64,000 nucleotides of DNA from Pseudomonas costantinii (GCF_001870435.1 NZ_MDDR01000037.1:310001-374000), one strand, 5' to 3'. Positions 9,267-18,502 are shown, counted from the first letter of the stretch. Notes: generated by a model not told the origin, from the letters alone. Numbers and translations are program-made.

Positions 9267-10687
9267 CAGTCAGCATCCTTCAACGTAGGCGCCGGCAAGG
9301 GTGCTCCGCCGAGCGCCTTGTAGAGCGCTATATAGGCGATGCCCCGTTCGGTGCTCGCGCTGTCGGCCTGTTGCTTGGCGTGTAGTTCTTCTACCCGGGC
9401 AGTCGCCAGGTCCAGTGTGCTCATCAGCCCCAGGCTAGCCCGCTGTTGCAACGCCTCCAGGCGTGTTTGCGTCTCGGTATAGACCTGGCGGGACGCTTGC
9501 TCGCGTAGGCGCGTCTGCTCGAGATCACCCATGGCGATTTCGGCTTCAGCGACGCCTTGCAAGACCGCCTGCCGATAAGCCAGAACCGCCGCTTGCATCT
9601 GGTGATCTTTTGCTTGCGCAGACGCGGCACGTTGGCCCCAGTCGAGCAACGGGATATTGATCCCCGGCCCGGCCGAGAAAATGCTGTTGCCGCTGGGTGT
9701 GTGCTTGCGATTGCTGGCAATGTTCAGCGACCACTGCAACGAGGCGCCCAAGCTGAGGTGCGGGTACATATCGGCCCGGCTCATCCCCAGTTCCCCGGCG
9801 GCCATCAGGACCTCGGCTTCAGCGCTGGCAATTTCCGGACGCGTGCGCAACAGGTCCGCAGGTACGCGGTTGAGCTGCCATTGGCCAAGCGTGGGTTGTG
9901 GGCCGGGCCGCAGCCAGAGAGCGTCGGGTTCAGGCTTGCCTGACAGCAGCGCCAACTGCTGCGCGTTGCGGTTAATCAGTTGTCGCGGCCCGGTCAGCAT
10001 CATTTCGGCCCGCGCCAGTTCAGCCTGCGCGCCAACCACGTCAGAGTGCGGCGCCAGTGCGAGTTGTTCGCGTACCCGCAACAGCTGCAGTTTTTCACGC
10101 TGAGTGTCGCGGATGGCCGTCAGCGCGCGTTCTGCCTGCTGCGCCGAGCGTAATTCAATCCAATGCCGTGTGACCTCAGCGACCAAGGACACCTGGATGC
10201 TGCGCAAGTCGGCTTGTACCAAGGCCTCGTTGCCTTGGGCCAGGCGATCGGCGCTTTGCTTGGCCCCAAACAATGGAAGCTCCCACTGCGAGTCGAAGCC
10301 GATCAGGAAGTACGACGTGCTGGTGTCAGGGCTTATGGCGTCGTGGGTCTTTATCGCCAGCGAGGGTAAATAGGGAGATTGTGAATGTTGGGTAAGTACA
10401 CGCGTGGCACGCAGGCGCTCGACTGCCGCTGCAACATCCAGATTGTTTTGCAATGCCCGATCCACCAAGGTATCGAGTTCGGGGTCATTGAAGGCATGCC
10501 ACCACTGAGTCAGGTCGGGCTTGAGCGGCAACAGAGGAGACGGCGCGTTACGCCATGCCTCTGGCGTGGGGGGCTTTAACGCCGGCAAAGGAGCTACTGA
10601 ACAGCCAGTCACCGCTATCAGCACCAGTGATAGTGTGCAAAGCGTGCGGCAAGAGCGCGATCTGTTAAAAGGCTTGATAGGGTTCAC
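9266..10687 (-). CDS. Outer-membrane efflux lipoprotein, NodT/TolC family
   Basis: A 473-residue TolC-like lipoprotein. The lipobox VTGC (cysteine about residue 29) follows a positively charged N-terminus, then WWHAFNDPELDTLVDRALQNN, the family motif where each repeat begins. RTRPEIASAEAEVLMAAGELGMSRADMYPHLSLG marks the second repeat. It starts with GTG; no in-frame ATG lies between the upstream stop and the signal peptide. It is the first gene of the exporter operon and overlaps the permease start. It is a paralogue in kind, but clearly divergent in sequence, of the channel at 1679-3190. Each of the two neighbouring exporters therefore carries a dedicated exit duct. Confidence 0.88.
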   Translation of the reverse strand: MNPIKPFNRSRSCRTLCTLSLVLIAVTGCSVAPLPALKPPTPEAWRNAPSPLLPLKPDLTQWWHAFNDPELDTLVDRALQNNLDVAAAVERLRATRVLTQHSQSPYLPSLAIKTHDAISPDTSTSYFLIGFDSQWELPLFGAKQSADRLAQGNEALVQADLRSIQVSLVAEVTRHWIELRSAQQAERALTAIRDTQREKLQLLRVREQLALAPHSDVVGAQAELARAEMMLTGPRQLINRNAQQLALLSGKPEPDALWLRPGPQPTLGQWQLNRVPADLLRTRPEIASAEAEVLMAAGELGMSRADMYPHLSLGASLQWSLNIASNRKHTPSGNSIFSAGPGINIPLLDWGQRAASAQAKDHQMQAAVLAYRQAVLQGVAEAEIAMGDLEQTRLREQASRQVYTETQTRLEALQQRASLGLMSTLDLATARVEELHAKQQADSASTERGIAYIALYKALGGAPLPAPTLKDAD

Positions 10688-10885
10688 CCAAGAGATACCA
10701 GGACTGCTTTAGTGGAGCTGTGCGGACTGCGATCAAAGACAAACGGGATTGGGGCGAGGTGAATATTTGTAACGTCGAGTGTCGAATCAGGGCGCCACTT
10801 TACTCGTAGCCCCCGTTCAGTTCTGTAGCGAAATTGTATTGAAGCGTAATGAGTGGCTTGTAGATACTTGGGACATTTGGCTGAG

Positions 10886-11287
10886 TCAAGCCTTGATAAA
10901 GGTTTCATGCAGGTGGCGCCATAGCAACGCACCGTCGGCCAGCTTCTCAAACACCACCGTGGCCCGGCGATCTGTCTGCGTGCCGCTGTCATCGATTTGA
11001 TGCTCGCGGTAAGTCACCGTGGCACCGCGCGCATGCTGGTCAATCCCCGCCAATTCACTCAAGGTGATTTTCAATCCCGGGCGCATGCCCCCCAGGCGAG
11101 TGAACAGGGCATTGACCCCGGCGGTATTTACCCTGGTGCCGGTGGCCGGTGCAATCATGCTGAACTCCGGGGAGAAGCGTGCGAGCAAGCGCTGCAGTGT
11201 ACCTTGCGGTGCAACCCCGGCAAACCATTGCTCGATCTCGACGTGGGTCTGGATCACTTCGTCAAAAAAATCGCTGTAATCGATCAT
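10886..11287 (-). CDS. SnoaL/DUF4440-like small protein
   Basis: A 133-residue protein beginning MIDYSDFFDEVIQTHVEIEQWF. The start at 11287 overlaps the stop of the upstream MFS gene (ATGA), which decides it over longer in-frame starts that run back into that gene. The pattern of an N-terminal helix, a strand with FSPEFSMIAPATGTRVN and a C-terminal VTYREHQ...VVFEKLADGALLWRHLHETFI fits the NTF2-like SnoaL/DUF4440 fold. Such proteins bind or modify small molecules. The role is unknown, but coupling to a drug-efflux-like MFS gene suggests it handles the same compound (inference). Confidence 0.75.
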   Translation of the reverse strand: MIDYSDFFDEVIQTHVEIEQWFAGVAPQGTLQRLLARFSPEFSMIAPATGTRVNTAGVNALFTRLGGMRPGLKITLSELAGIDQHARGATVTYREHQIDDSGTQTDRRATVVFEKLADGALLWRHLHETFIKA

Positions 11288-12474
11288 TGTTGAGGCTCGT
11301 TGGCAGGGTGAAGCAGTGTCCGAACCCTGGACGTATCCAGGCGCAGCACTGCAAAGAGCGGCAGCAGTGTCAGGGCTGCCGCTATCGTGAAGGTTATCGA
11401 GAAGGAATCCAAGGCCGACAGCAGAGCACTGAGCGCGGCGGCGCCCAGGCAGAAACTGACTTGCCGATTGATATTCCACAGGGCACTGGCATGGCCCATG
11501 TGTTCGGCCGGAATATCGAGAAATGCCAGGGTCTGCGCAGTGCTGCTGCACAGGCTACCGCCCAGGCCCATCAAGGCGTAGGCGCTGATGATCAGGGTCG
11601 GTTCGGGTTTGTTCAGCAGCAGGATGCCGATGCACTGCAACGCCATGCCCGCCAGTAGCAACAGTATTGGGCCGCAACGGTTGAACAGCTGTTTGCTGAG
11701 AAAAATCGCCAGCGCCGATGCCAGCGCCCACGGCAACATCAGTGCGCCGGTGCGTGTTGCGTCATAACCCAGGCCGCGCAGGTAGAGGATGGCGATCAAG
11801 CTGGTGCCGATAAATATGCCGGGAATGCACAGGTAGACCAGCATCGCCACTCGCAACATCGGGCTGGCGATCTGTTTGAAAATACTGCCCAGATCCAGGC
11901 TTGGGCGGATAGCCGTGGGGGCGTCGGGTTTTATCCACTGCAGTGCCAGCAGCAAAGTGATCAATGCCAGCGGCAGGTTGGCGTAGAAGATCCAACGCCA
12001 GGACACGCTGTCGACAATCATCCCGCCCAACGCCGGGGACAACGCTGGCACCAGCAGCGCCACCGACATCACTCGCGCCGTCAGGTGGCTACGCTCTGCC
12101 GCCGGAAAGTGCCGATAAGCCATCGCTTGCCCCACGGGAATCAGCAACCCACCGCCCAGCCCTTGCAATGCACGCCAGCCAATCAGCGCGTCGATCGAGC
12201 CTGCCTGGCCGACCATCCCCGAGGCACCGGCAAATAACATCAGGCTTGCCGCGATCAGCGTCCGCTCGCCCATGATTGCCGCCAGCCACACACTTAACGG
12301 AATGATCAGCGTAAGCCCAAGCATGTAGGCATTGCTGATCCAGGCCAGTTGCGTGACCGACGCGTGCAACTCCCGCGCGATATCCGGATAGGCGACCGTG
12401 GCGACAAACATGTTCACCAAGTCCAGGGCGAAGCCCAGCAAAAAGATCCAGGCGATTTTCGAGCGGTAGTTCAT
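11284..12474 (-). CDS. MFS transporter, drug-efflux type
   Basis: A 396-residue major facilitator with about 12 hydrophobic helices. The N-terminal half shows WISNAYMLGLTLIIPLSVWLAAIMGERT and RALQGLGGGLLIPVGQAMAYR (motifs A and C-like of drug:proton antiporters). The start at 12474 begins MNYRSKIAWIFLLGFALDL; longer in-frame starts would extend through the operator palindrome and into the divergent LysR gene. It is divergent from that LysR gene, which probably controls it, and overlaps the SnoaL-like gene downstream. Substrate unknown. Confidence 0.85.
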   Translation of the reverse strand: MNYRSKIAWIFLLGFALDLVNMFVATVAYPDIARELHASVTQLAWISNAYMLGLTLIIPLSVWLAAIMGERTLIAASLMLFAGASGMVGQAGSIDALIGWRALQGLGGGLLIPVGQAMAYRHFPAAERSHLTARVMSVALLVPALSPALGGMIVDSVSWRWIFYANLPLALITLLLALQWIKPDAPTAIRPSLDLGSIFKQIASPMLRVAMLVYLCIPGIFIGTSLIAILYLRGLGYDATRTGALMLPWALASALAIFLSKQLFNRCGPILLLLAGMALQCIGILLLNKPEPTLIISAYALMGLGGSLCSSTAQTLAFLDIPAEHMGHASALWNINRQVSFCLGAAALSALLSALDSFSITFTIAAALTLLPLFAVLRLDTSRVRTLLHPANEPQQ

Positions 12475-12550
12475 GAGCGCGATCCTGCGAAAGAAGCGGG
12501 CAGGGTAGGCGTGATGCTGGGGGTTGGGATACGCCGGTTTGGCTGTTAGT

Positions 12551-12571
12551 TTGTCAAAAATATTTTGACAA
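12551..12571. promoter_or_regulatory. Operator-like palindrome between divergent LysR and MFS genes
   Basis: A perfect inverted repeat has 9-bp arms TTGTCAAAA and TTTTGACAA with a 3-nt centre. It lies 15 nt before the LysR start and 76 nt before the MFS start and is AT-rich in a GC-rich surround. A palindrome of this size containing a T-N11-A core is the expected recognition site of a LysR-type regulator. Binding is inferred. Confidence 0.7.
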
Positions 12572-12586
12572 TGGAGGGCGTGGCCG

Positions 12587-13444
12587 ATGGTAAGCCTGGA
12601 TCGATTCGATACCTTCAAGGCCGTGGTCGAGGCCGGCTCGCTCACCGCCGCGGCGGACCTGCTGGGACAGACCCGTGCCGTGGTCAGCTTCAACCTCAAG
12701 CGCCTGGAGGCCGAATTGGGTGTCACCCTGCTGACGCGCAACACGCGCCAACTGGCGCTGACCGACGCCGGGGAGCGCTTCTACCTGCGTTGCACGCGCA
12801 TGCTTGAAGAGGCGCGGCTGGCGGTGGAGGAGGCCCGTTCGGAACATGCCCAGCTCAAAGGCACGTTGCGCATTACCACCACCGTGGAATATGCGCTGGC
12901 GGTGGTCGCTCCGGCGGTGGAAGCTTTCCGCCGCTTGCATCCGGATTTGAACATTCACTTATCCACATCCTCCACCCACGCTGATTTGATCTCTGAGCGC
13001 TTTGACGTGGCGATTCGGCTGGGCAGTTTGTTGGACTCCAATCATCGCGCGGTACAGTTGTCGACGTTTGAGGTGTTCGCCGTTGCGGCGCCGGAGTTTG
13101 CTGGGGTTAACACGCTGGATGAGTTGGAGCAGGTGCCGAGATTGGGGCATGGGCGGTTGACTGAATTGACGATGATTGACCCTGCTGGAGACGAGCATCA
13201 ATACCGCACCGGTCAAACGGCGCTGGTGGCCGACAATGCGGCGGTCCTCCAGGCCTTCGCTGTGCGCGGGCATGGTGTGGCGGTTTTGCCACAATGGCTG
13301 GTGCAGGAGGATCTGGAGGCAGGGCGGTTGGTGCGCCTGTTGCCGGATCATCGCTTTGCCTCACAAGGGGTTTATGCGATGTATCCGGACACCCGGCATT
13401 TGCCGCTGAAGGTGCGGGCGTTTATTGATTTTATGAAAGGCTAG
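12587..13444 (+). CDS. LysR-family transcriptional regulator
   Basis: A 285-residue LysR-type regulator. The N-terminal helix-turn-helix (about 1-60) contains FKAVVEAGSLTAAADLLGQTRAVVSFNLKRLEAELG and the wing TRNTRQLALTDAG; the effector-binding domain runs about 90-285. A GGAGGG ribosome-binding site lies 8 nt before the ATG. It is divergent from the MFS/SnoaL pair across a 112-nt gap that holds a strong palindrome, so it probably regulates that pair and itself. Its stop overlaps the convergent SDR gene stop by 4 nt. Confidence 0.9.
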   Translation: MVSLDRFDTFKAVVEAGSLTAAADLLGQTRAVVSFNLKRLEAELGVTLLTRNTRQLALTDAGERFYLRCTRMLEEARLAVEEARSEHAQLKGTLRITTTVEYALAVVAPAVEAFRRLHPDLNIHLSTSSTHADLISERFDVAIRLGSLLDSNHRAVQLSTFEVFAVAAPEFAGVNTLDELEQVPRLGHGRLTELTMIDPAGDEHQYRTGQTALVADNAAVLQAFAVRGHGVAVLPQWLVQEDLEAGRLVRLLPDHRFASQGVYAMYPDTRHLPLKVRAFIDFMKG

Positions 13445-14253
13445 AGTGAGCCCACGAGCCCAAAGCGTTTCTTCAGCACCTTCTCCAGCAGTGCCTTGGG
13501 CAGCAACGCCGCCATCAACGGTAACGCCCGGCTGCCATTCCCCGCACGCAATAGCCGGGGCGGCGCTGGCTGTTGCACAGCGTTGAGCACCTGAGCCGCA
13601 AATTGGTTGGCCGGGGTCGGGTTGTTTTGCGACGCCTGGGAGCGCGCACGAATGCCTTCGCGCAATGGCCACCAAGGTGACTGTTCATTGATCAGCAACT
13701 CGGCCTGGGCGCCGGCATTCTTGGCAAAGCGGGTATCGATAGCCCCTGGTTGAACTTCCATCACCTGCACACCAAAGGGCGCCAGCTCCATGCGCAATGC
13801 ATCGCTCAAGGCATGCACGGCGGCTTTCGAGGCGCAATACGCGCCGGCAAACGGCGTAACCAGTACACCCGAGACGCTGCCGATGTTTACCACCAGCCCT
13901 TTACGACGACGCAGGGCCGGGAACAGCGCCTGGGTCACGCCGACGATGGAAAACACGTTGGTTTCGAATTGCCGTTGCATGGCCTCGGTGCCGCCATCGA
14001 GCAATGGGCCCATGGCACCGTAGCCGGCGTTATTGACCAGCACATCCAGCTCACCCAGTTGTTCGGCCAGGCGCTGCAAGGCGGCACTGTCGTTGACGTC
14101 CAGTTGCACGGCATTGAAGCCGGCGGCGGACAAGTCGGCGACATCTTCCGGACGACGAGCGCTGGCCCACACGTTGAAGCCTGCGGATTTGAAGGCATCG
14201 GCCAAGGCACGGCCGATACCGCTGGAGCAACCAGTGATGAGTACGTTAGGCAT
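13441..14253 (-). CDS. Short-chain dehydrogenase/reductase
   Basis: A 270-residue classical SDR oxidoreductase using NAD(P)H. The Rossmann glycine motif TGCSSGIG lies at about residues 7-14, NNAG at about 73, the catalytic serine in NIGSVSG at about 127 and YCASK (Tyr/Lys pair) at about 143-147. ARRPED after the second strand hints at NADP preference. The C-terminus after residue 230 is variable. The substrate cannot be deduced. It sits 14 nt after the small membrane-protein gene on the same strand and may be co-transcribed with it. Confidence 0.88.
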   Translation of the reverse strand: MPNVLITGCSSGIGRALADAFKSAGFNVWASARRPEDVADLSAAGFNAVQLDVNDSAALQRLAEQLGELDVLVNNAGYGAMGPLLDGGTEAMQRQFETNVFSIVGVTQALFPALRRRKGLVVNIGSVSGVLVTPFAGAYCASKAAVHALSDALRMELAPFGVQVMEVQPGAIDTRFAKNAGAQAELLINEQSPWWPLREGIRARSQASQNNPTPANQFAAQVLNAVQQPAPPRLLRAGNGSRALPLMAALLPKALLEKVLKKRFGLVGSL

Positions 14254-14267
14254 GGATCAGTCCTTTG

Positions 14268-14732
14268 TCAGTCCGAGAAGCTGCCTTGCAGGTGCTCGGC
14301 GCGAAATTCCAGGGTTTGCGGGCGGTAGCCAGGGCGCAGAGGGGGAGCGGGCAAGCAGTCATCCCAGGTCTCGCCGGCTTGCAACTCGCCCGGGCCGCGA
14401 TAGCGCGGGGCAGCATAGACGTTATCGGCCAGGTTGACCGTGTCGCCCGGCGCGTAGGCTGCGACGCGCCAGCGCAGTTCGGTCAGGGGAACATCGTTGG
14501 TGTTCTTTAATGTCAGCTTTAACGGTCTGTCGGCTTGGCATTCTTGCGGCGCATAACTGATGCGCAGTTCCAGGCGTGCCAGTTGCGAGGCTTCGCGGCT
14601 ATCCAGCCACACCACCCAAATGGCCACGAAGCCCAGGCCGACGGCAGCAGCGAGCGATACCGGCAGTGCCTTGGCGGGGTAGCGCAACAGCAGGATCAGC
14701 CAGGTGATGATCAATAGAACGCCGAAGAACAT
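14268..14732 (-). CDS. Small membrane protein of unknown function
   Basis: A 154-residue protein with two N-terminal hydrophobic helices (about residues 1-15 and 23-42) and a soluble domain with a beta-rich pattern (LELRISYAPQECQADRPLKLTLKNTNDVPLTELRWRV). The ATG at 14732 is preferred over an in-frame GTG 9 nt earlier because a GAGGTGG ribosome-binding site fits it. The soluble part resembles a small immunoglobulin-like or DUF-type extracytoplasmic domain. No function is assigned. It is divergent from the large toxin gene; nothing in sequence supports a role as its immunity protein. Confidence 0.7.
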   Translation of the reverse strand: MFFGVLLIITWLILLLRYPAKALPVSLAAAVGLGFVAIWVVWLDSREASQLARLELRISYAPQECQADRPLKLTLKNTNDVPLTELRWRVAAYAPGDTVNLADNVYAAPRYRGPGELQAGETWDDCLPAPPLRPGYRPQTLEFRAEHLQGSFSD

Positions 14733-14981
14733 GGAAACCACCTCGAGTAGGGAACGAGCATCCTAACTTAAGCGTAGGTGGGATTGGCTGGCTTGAGAGG
14801 TGTGTTGGCTGGTACAGGTCGGGTTGGGAGGCTGAAATCCAGGGCGTCTGCCACAGGACATATCCCTTAATAGGTTTTTTTCGCCGTATTTGCGCCAGAT
14901 AACACTCAAGGGTGCAGGCGTTTGCCCACGTGAATGTGTGGCGATTCCCTGTTGTCTGTCATCCAGTGTGAGATCGAACCT

Positions 14982-17900
14982 ATGATTATTAACCCCCTCA
15001 GCTCGGTTCATCAGCAACCGACTGCTGTTCTTACGATGCTGGTCGCGTCTACATCTGAGCCCGTGCCCGATAGCGAACCTGAGATACCTTCTGAACGGGA
15101 CGTACGTTCACGCCCACGGTTGCGACGCAGCATTGAATTGCAAGGCGACCCTGTCAGCGACAGATCGCAAATCAGTCAGCTCATGCTCACGGAGGTTGGG
15201 AATGTCCATAACGCCCAGAGCCTGATTATCGCTTTGGGTGAAGTCCGAGAGTCCTTGGCCAAGAGCTCCGGCCAGGATGTTGCGGCGTTACTGGAAACGA
15301 AGACGTTCAGCGTTCATTCACTGTCTGCTTTTGGCCGTGCCTATGATATTGCGCCGCACCAGCAAGTGCCGGTGGCCTGGTTTCTGAGGGAAAACAAGCT
15401 GTATGTCCCGAAGGACCTTGAGCAACTGGTTAACCTCATCGAAGTGACTAATGAGCCTTTGCCCGAGGAGGCAGATCTCGGAAATTTTTGGGGCCTGCTG
15501 TCCCAGCCAGCCACGCTGGAGGCTGAACAGCGTACGAAGTTACGCACCCTGGCGACTGAAGAGATGGCCAAGTTGTCGCCCGGCAACGGCATGTTCGCGG
15601 TTTTTCATGGGAAACACGCTGCTTCGGTCCAAGGGAAGAGCGCAGCCGACGTCCTCGATAGGATGATTGCGAGTCCTGAGCTTCAAGCGTTGGGTCAAAC
15701 ACTGGAGGTGGCTTTCAATGGGGGGGATACGCCGATGTCCGCCCGCTCTTCTGATTGGGCCATGGCTGCGATGGTGCTGGAACTCGATCCGCAGGCGGGC
15801 AGTAAGCGGGGTGTAGTGGCAGGCTATGAGCTTTATCAACCGACCAACTGGGGTGTCAGGCCTTCGGTCGTGGTGGAGCGTCTGGCCCGGCACCTGGTGG
15901 AGCAGGGCAAGGTCGGCGCCGATATGGCGCCGGCCGCCGCACGTTTGTTGCTGGCGGGCGCGGCGCCTGAATATATCGTTGCCGATATGCCCAATAATCT
16001 GGTGGTGGGTTCTGCGGCCTTTGCCAAGCTGTCGACGGTCGTGGCGGTGCAAGAGGTGTCGGCGCCGGGTATTGCGGCAGTCACCGATTTTCAAACGTTC
16101 ATGAGATTAGCTGGCCACAGCCCTGTCTCGGACGTCGAGGCAGCCATTGAGGTCAAGGCCCAGTCCCACGCGCTGATTGAGTGGGGAGTGGCCCAGGGCA
16201 GAATTCCCCGAAAGGACCATGAAACCTATACGTCGGTAGAGGTGGAGGGGTTACGCGATGCTTTCAACCAAGAGCTCGGTACGCTGAAAAAAGCTGAGGA
16301 GCAACTAGGCACCCGCTTGCCAAGCCGAAGGGCCATAGCGCTTGAAGAGCTGAAAAAAGCTTATGGTCCTGACGGGCCCTTTGGGGTACGCAATATTCGC
16401 ATTACCAACATCGATGCCAGCGAGAGCGAGTACCACTCGTTACTGGACATCTACATGGCGGGGAAAATGCACCGTATCCCTCGGGGGGAACGCTACGATT
16501 TTCAGATAGGTGACCGCTTCCTGCGCGTCAAGCCGCTGCCTGATATCAATCAACAGTTCAGCAGCCAGTTCGATAATTACTTTAGCGGCGTGAAAGAGGG
16601 CGTTGCGACGAGCGTCAAACATCAGTTGTCGCAGCTGCCTTTGGAAGACAGACAAACTATCGCATCGGGCAAGGTCGAGTTTTTTTCCTTGCGCAAAGCC
16701 AGTGTCGCGCAAGCTGACGAGACCGAGACCGAGTCCTCGACTGAGGCGCAAGCGGCCAAAGCGCGTTATGGGCTGTTGATGCGAGTGGAATCCAAGATAG
16801 ATAAGAATGGCAGTGACCAGGACTACAAAAATCTGCGCTATGTCTACTACGAAGTGCTTCCCCTGCAAGGGATCATCCGCCGCCGTGACGACCTGCCCAG
16901 GTATCCGCCGAACCCCGCTCCCAGAGTGGCCGGCCCCGAAACCTACGTCGAACGTCAGGCTAAAGGGGTGGGTGTCTGGGTTGATTACGAGGCATATGCG
17001 AGCGGTGCCCAACCACAGTTGGAAACGCTCTCCTATGGGCTTTTGACCGAGAAGGTCAGTGCTCCCTACATGCCTGAACCCAAGCGAGGCCAGGACGCCA
17101 ATGCGGCGGTTCACTCAAATCCGCGCTTTGCCATGATTGGCAAGGTGATGGCCGACCACCTGCTGCATGATCGCGAAGGCATGAAGGCCGATGCCAAAGG
17201 CGTGACGGAAGTGGAAAAGGAAGAGGCCGACATCAAGGCCGGGCATGATTTTGTCACCGGGCTGATTCCATTCAAGACCGCTATAGAGCATGCCGTCAAA
17301 GGCAATACCGGAGCGGCTATCAGGGACTTCGCACTGGATATTTTCGGCTTTGTCATTCCTTTCGGCAAAGGGGTGGGGCTGGCGGGTAAAGCACTTGGCA
17401 AGGTGGGCGAGAAGCTCGGGACGCGGGCCTTCAAGGCTTCGGAGACTATTTTGCGGGCAACAGCCAGTGGTCTGAATCCCGCCGATGGTTTGGGAAACGT
17501 GGCATTCGGGGCCGCAAAGGTCGGCAAGACAGTGATGCAGCGCAGTTACAAGGAACTTAAGGAAATACTGCAGGGGCAGCATTTCAATGTGGGCGGCTCA
17601 GGCAAAGTATCGGGTGTCAGCAACGGCGGGAGCGCACTACCGAGCAGTCGCCAGTTGCCCGACCTCAGTGCTCACTCGCGGCCTGACAGTTTGCTTGAGG
17701 GCCGCACGATAAAAGGAGACGGCACTTATCAAGTCGGCGAGCAGCACTATGTTCGCTACACCGATGGCACCGGCATCAACAAGGTCTTTGAAATCAGTCG
17801 TGTCTACAAAGTCAACGGCGGGCATGTCCGGGTGATTGATCCTGCCAACCAGAAAACCGTGGCGTTCCTGGAGCCTACAGGCAATGGCGAATGGCGATTG

Positions 17901-18494
17901 AACAGGTTGCTGGGTGGCGTCAGACCCGAAGCGCAGCAATCAGTCGCGACCGGAATGAGCATTATCCGGCCGCCAGCGAGCAAGCGTCCTGCCGGGCAGG
18001 GTAGTTCGGGTGGGGTGTCAGGTGGGCAACCTATCGCTAAACGGCCGAAGGTGCCTGAAAGTTTTCCAGGCGAAAAAGCGCTTATGGACCCGCCCGTCAA
18101 AGGCGTGAATCAGTTTTATCACTACACTGGAAAAAGGTCCCATGACTCAATCGTCCGAGATTGGAATCTTGAATCTTCAGTTTTAAATCCAGCAGGTAAA
18201 CCTTTATCAAGAGGGCAGGGCAGGCATTACTTTACTGATCTGGCTCCTGAAGATATGGCGAGCACAAAAATCTCCGAGACCATTTTTGGGCGTCGAAAAC
18301 ATGGTAATGCGTTGGACAAAATGACGCATTACTACGAGGTTAATACCTCGGGTTTGACGATCATGAAAACCGATAATCCGCATATTTTTTATGTGGACAC
18401 CCCCTTCGCTTTGCCCTTGAAGTACAGGGCCAATGGTGAGCCGGTCAGTCGAATCATAAGTCATGGTGAGACGCCATTCACCGAGCTTGCTTGA
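14982..18494 (+). CDS. Large modular toxin with HYD1-like ADP-ribosyltransferase tip
   Basis: An approximately 1170-residue protein. ATG at 14982 is chosen because GAG lies 9 nt upstream; an ATG at 14934 has no ribosome-binding site. No signal peptide is seen. Residues about 1-750 resemble the N-terminal regions of large Pseudomonas toxins (DUF6543/dermonecrotic-like; recalled, not searched). A hydrophobic glycine-rich stretch at about 755-850 (GHDFVTGLIPFKTAIEHAV, then FALDIFGFVIPFGKGVGLAGKALG) could insert in membranes. A pre-toxin module at about 920-970 (VRYTDGTG, then VRVIDP and NGEWRLN) and a Ser/Gly/Pro/Lys linker follow. The C-terminal 130 residues have FYHYT (His1047-Tyr1048), HYFTD (Tyr1083, Asp1086) and IFYVDTPFALPLKY, matching HYD1-type ADP-ribosyltransferases. 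GC falls from about 63% (17401-17460) to about 43% (18121-18240), as in exchanged toxin tips. No immunity gene follows. Confidence 0.78.
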   Translation: MIINPLSSVHQQPTAVLTMLVASTSEPVPDSEPEIPSERDVRSRPRLRRSIELQGDPVSDRSQISQLMLTEVGNVHNAQSLIIALGEVRESLAKSSGQDVAALLETKTFSVHSLSAFGRAYDIAPHQQVPVAWFLRENKLYVPKDLEQLVNLIEVTNEPLPEEADLGNFWGLLSQPATLEAEQRTKLRTLATEEMAKLSPGNGMFAVFHGKHAASVQGKSAADVLDRMIASPELQALGQTLEVAFNGGDTPMSARSSDWAMAAMVLELDPQAGSKRGVVAGYELYQPTNWGVRPSVVVERLARHLVEQGKVGADMAPAAARLLLAGAAPEYIVADMPNNLVVGSAAFAKLSTVVAVQEVSAPGIAAVTDFQTFMRLAGHSPVSDVEAAIEVKAQSHALIEWGVAQGRIPRKDHETYTSVEVEGLRDAFNQELGTLKKAEEQLGTRLPSRRAIALEELKKAYGPDGPFGVRNIRITNIDASESEYHSLLDIYMAGKMHRIPRGERYDFQIGDRFLRVKPLPDINQQFSSQFDNYFSGVKEGVATSVKHQLSQLPLEDRQTIASGKVEFFSLRKASVAQADETETESSTEAQAAKARYGLLMRVESKIDKNGSDQDYKNLRYVYYEVLPLQGIIRRRDDLPRYPPNPAPRVAGPETYVERQAKGVGVWVDYEAYASGAQPQLETLSYGLLTEKVSAPYMPEPKRGQDANAAVHSNPRFAMIGKVMADHLLHDREGMKADAKGVTEVEKEEADIKAGHDFVTGLIPFKTAIEHAVKGNTGAAIRDFALDIFGFVIPFGKGVGLAGKALGKVGEKLGTRAFKASETILRATASGLNPADGLGNVAFGAAKVGKTVMQRSYKELKEILQGQHFNVGGSGKVSGVSNGGSALPSSRQLPDLSAHSRPDSLLEGRTIKGDGTYQVGEQHYVRYTDGTGINKVFEISRVYKVNGGHVRVIDPANQKTVAFLEPTGNGEWRLNRLLGGVRPEAQQSVATGMSIIRPPASKRPAGQGSSGGVSGGQPIAKRPKVPESFPGEKALMDPPVKGVNQFYHYTGKRSHDSIVRDWNLESSVLNPAGKPLSRGQGRHYFTDLAPEDMASTKISETIFGRRKHGNALDKMTHYYEVNTSGLTIMKTDNPHIFYVDTPFALPLKYRANGEPVSRIISHGETPFTELA

Positions 18495-18502
18495 AGCCAG
18501 GC

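Noticed and set aside
14268..14732. Small membrane protein considered as immunity protein for the toxin
   Set aside because: It is divergent, host-like in composition and next to an SDR gene; immunity to a cytoplasmic ADP-ribosyltransferase would usually be a soluble protein encoded downstream.
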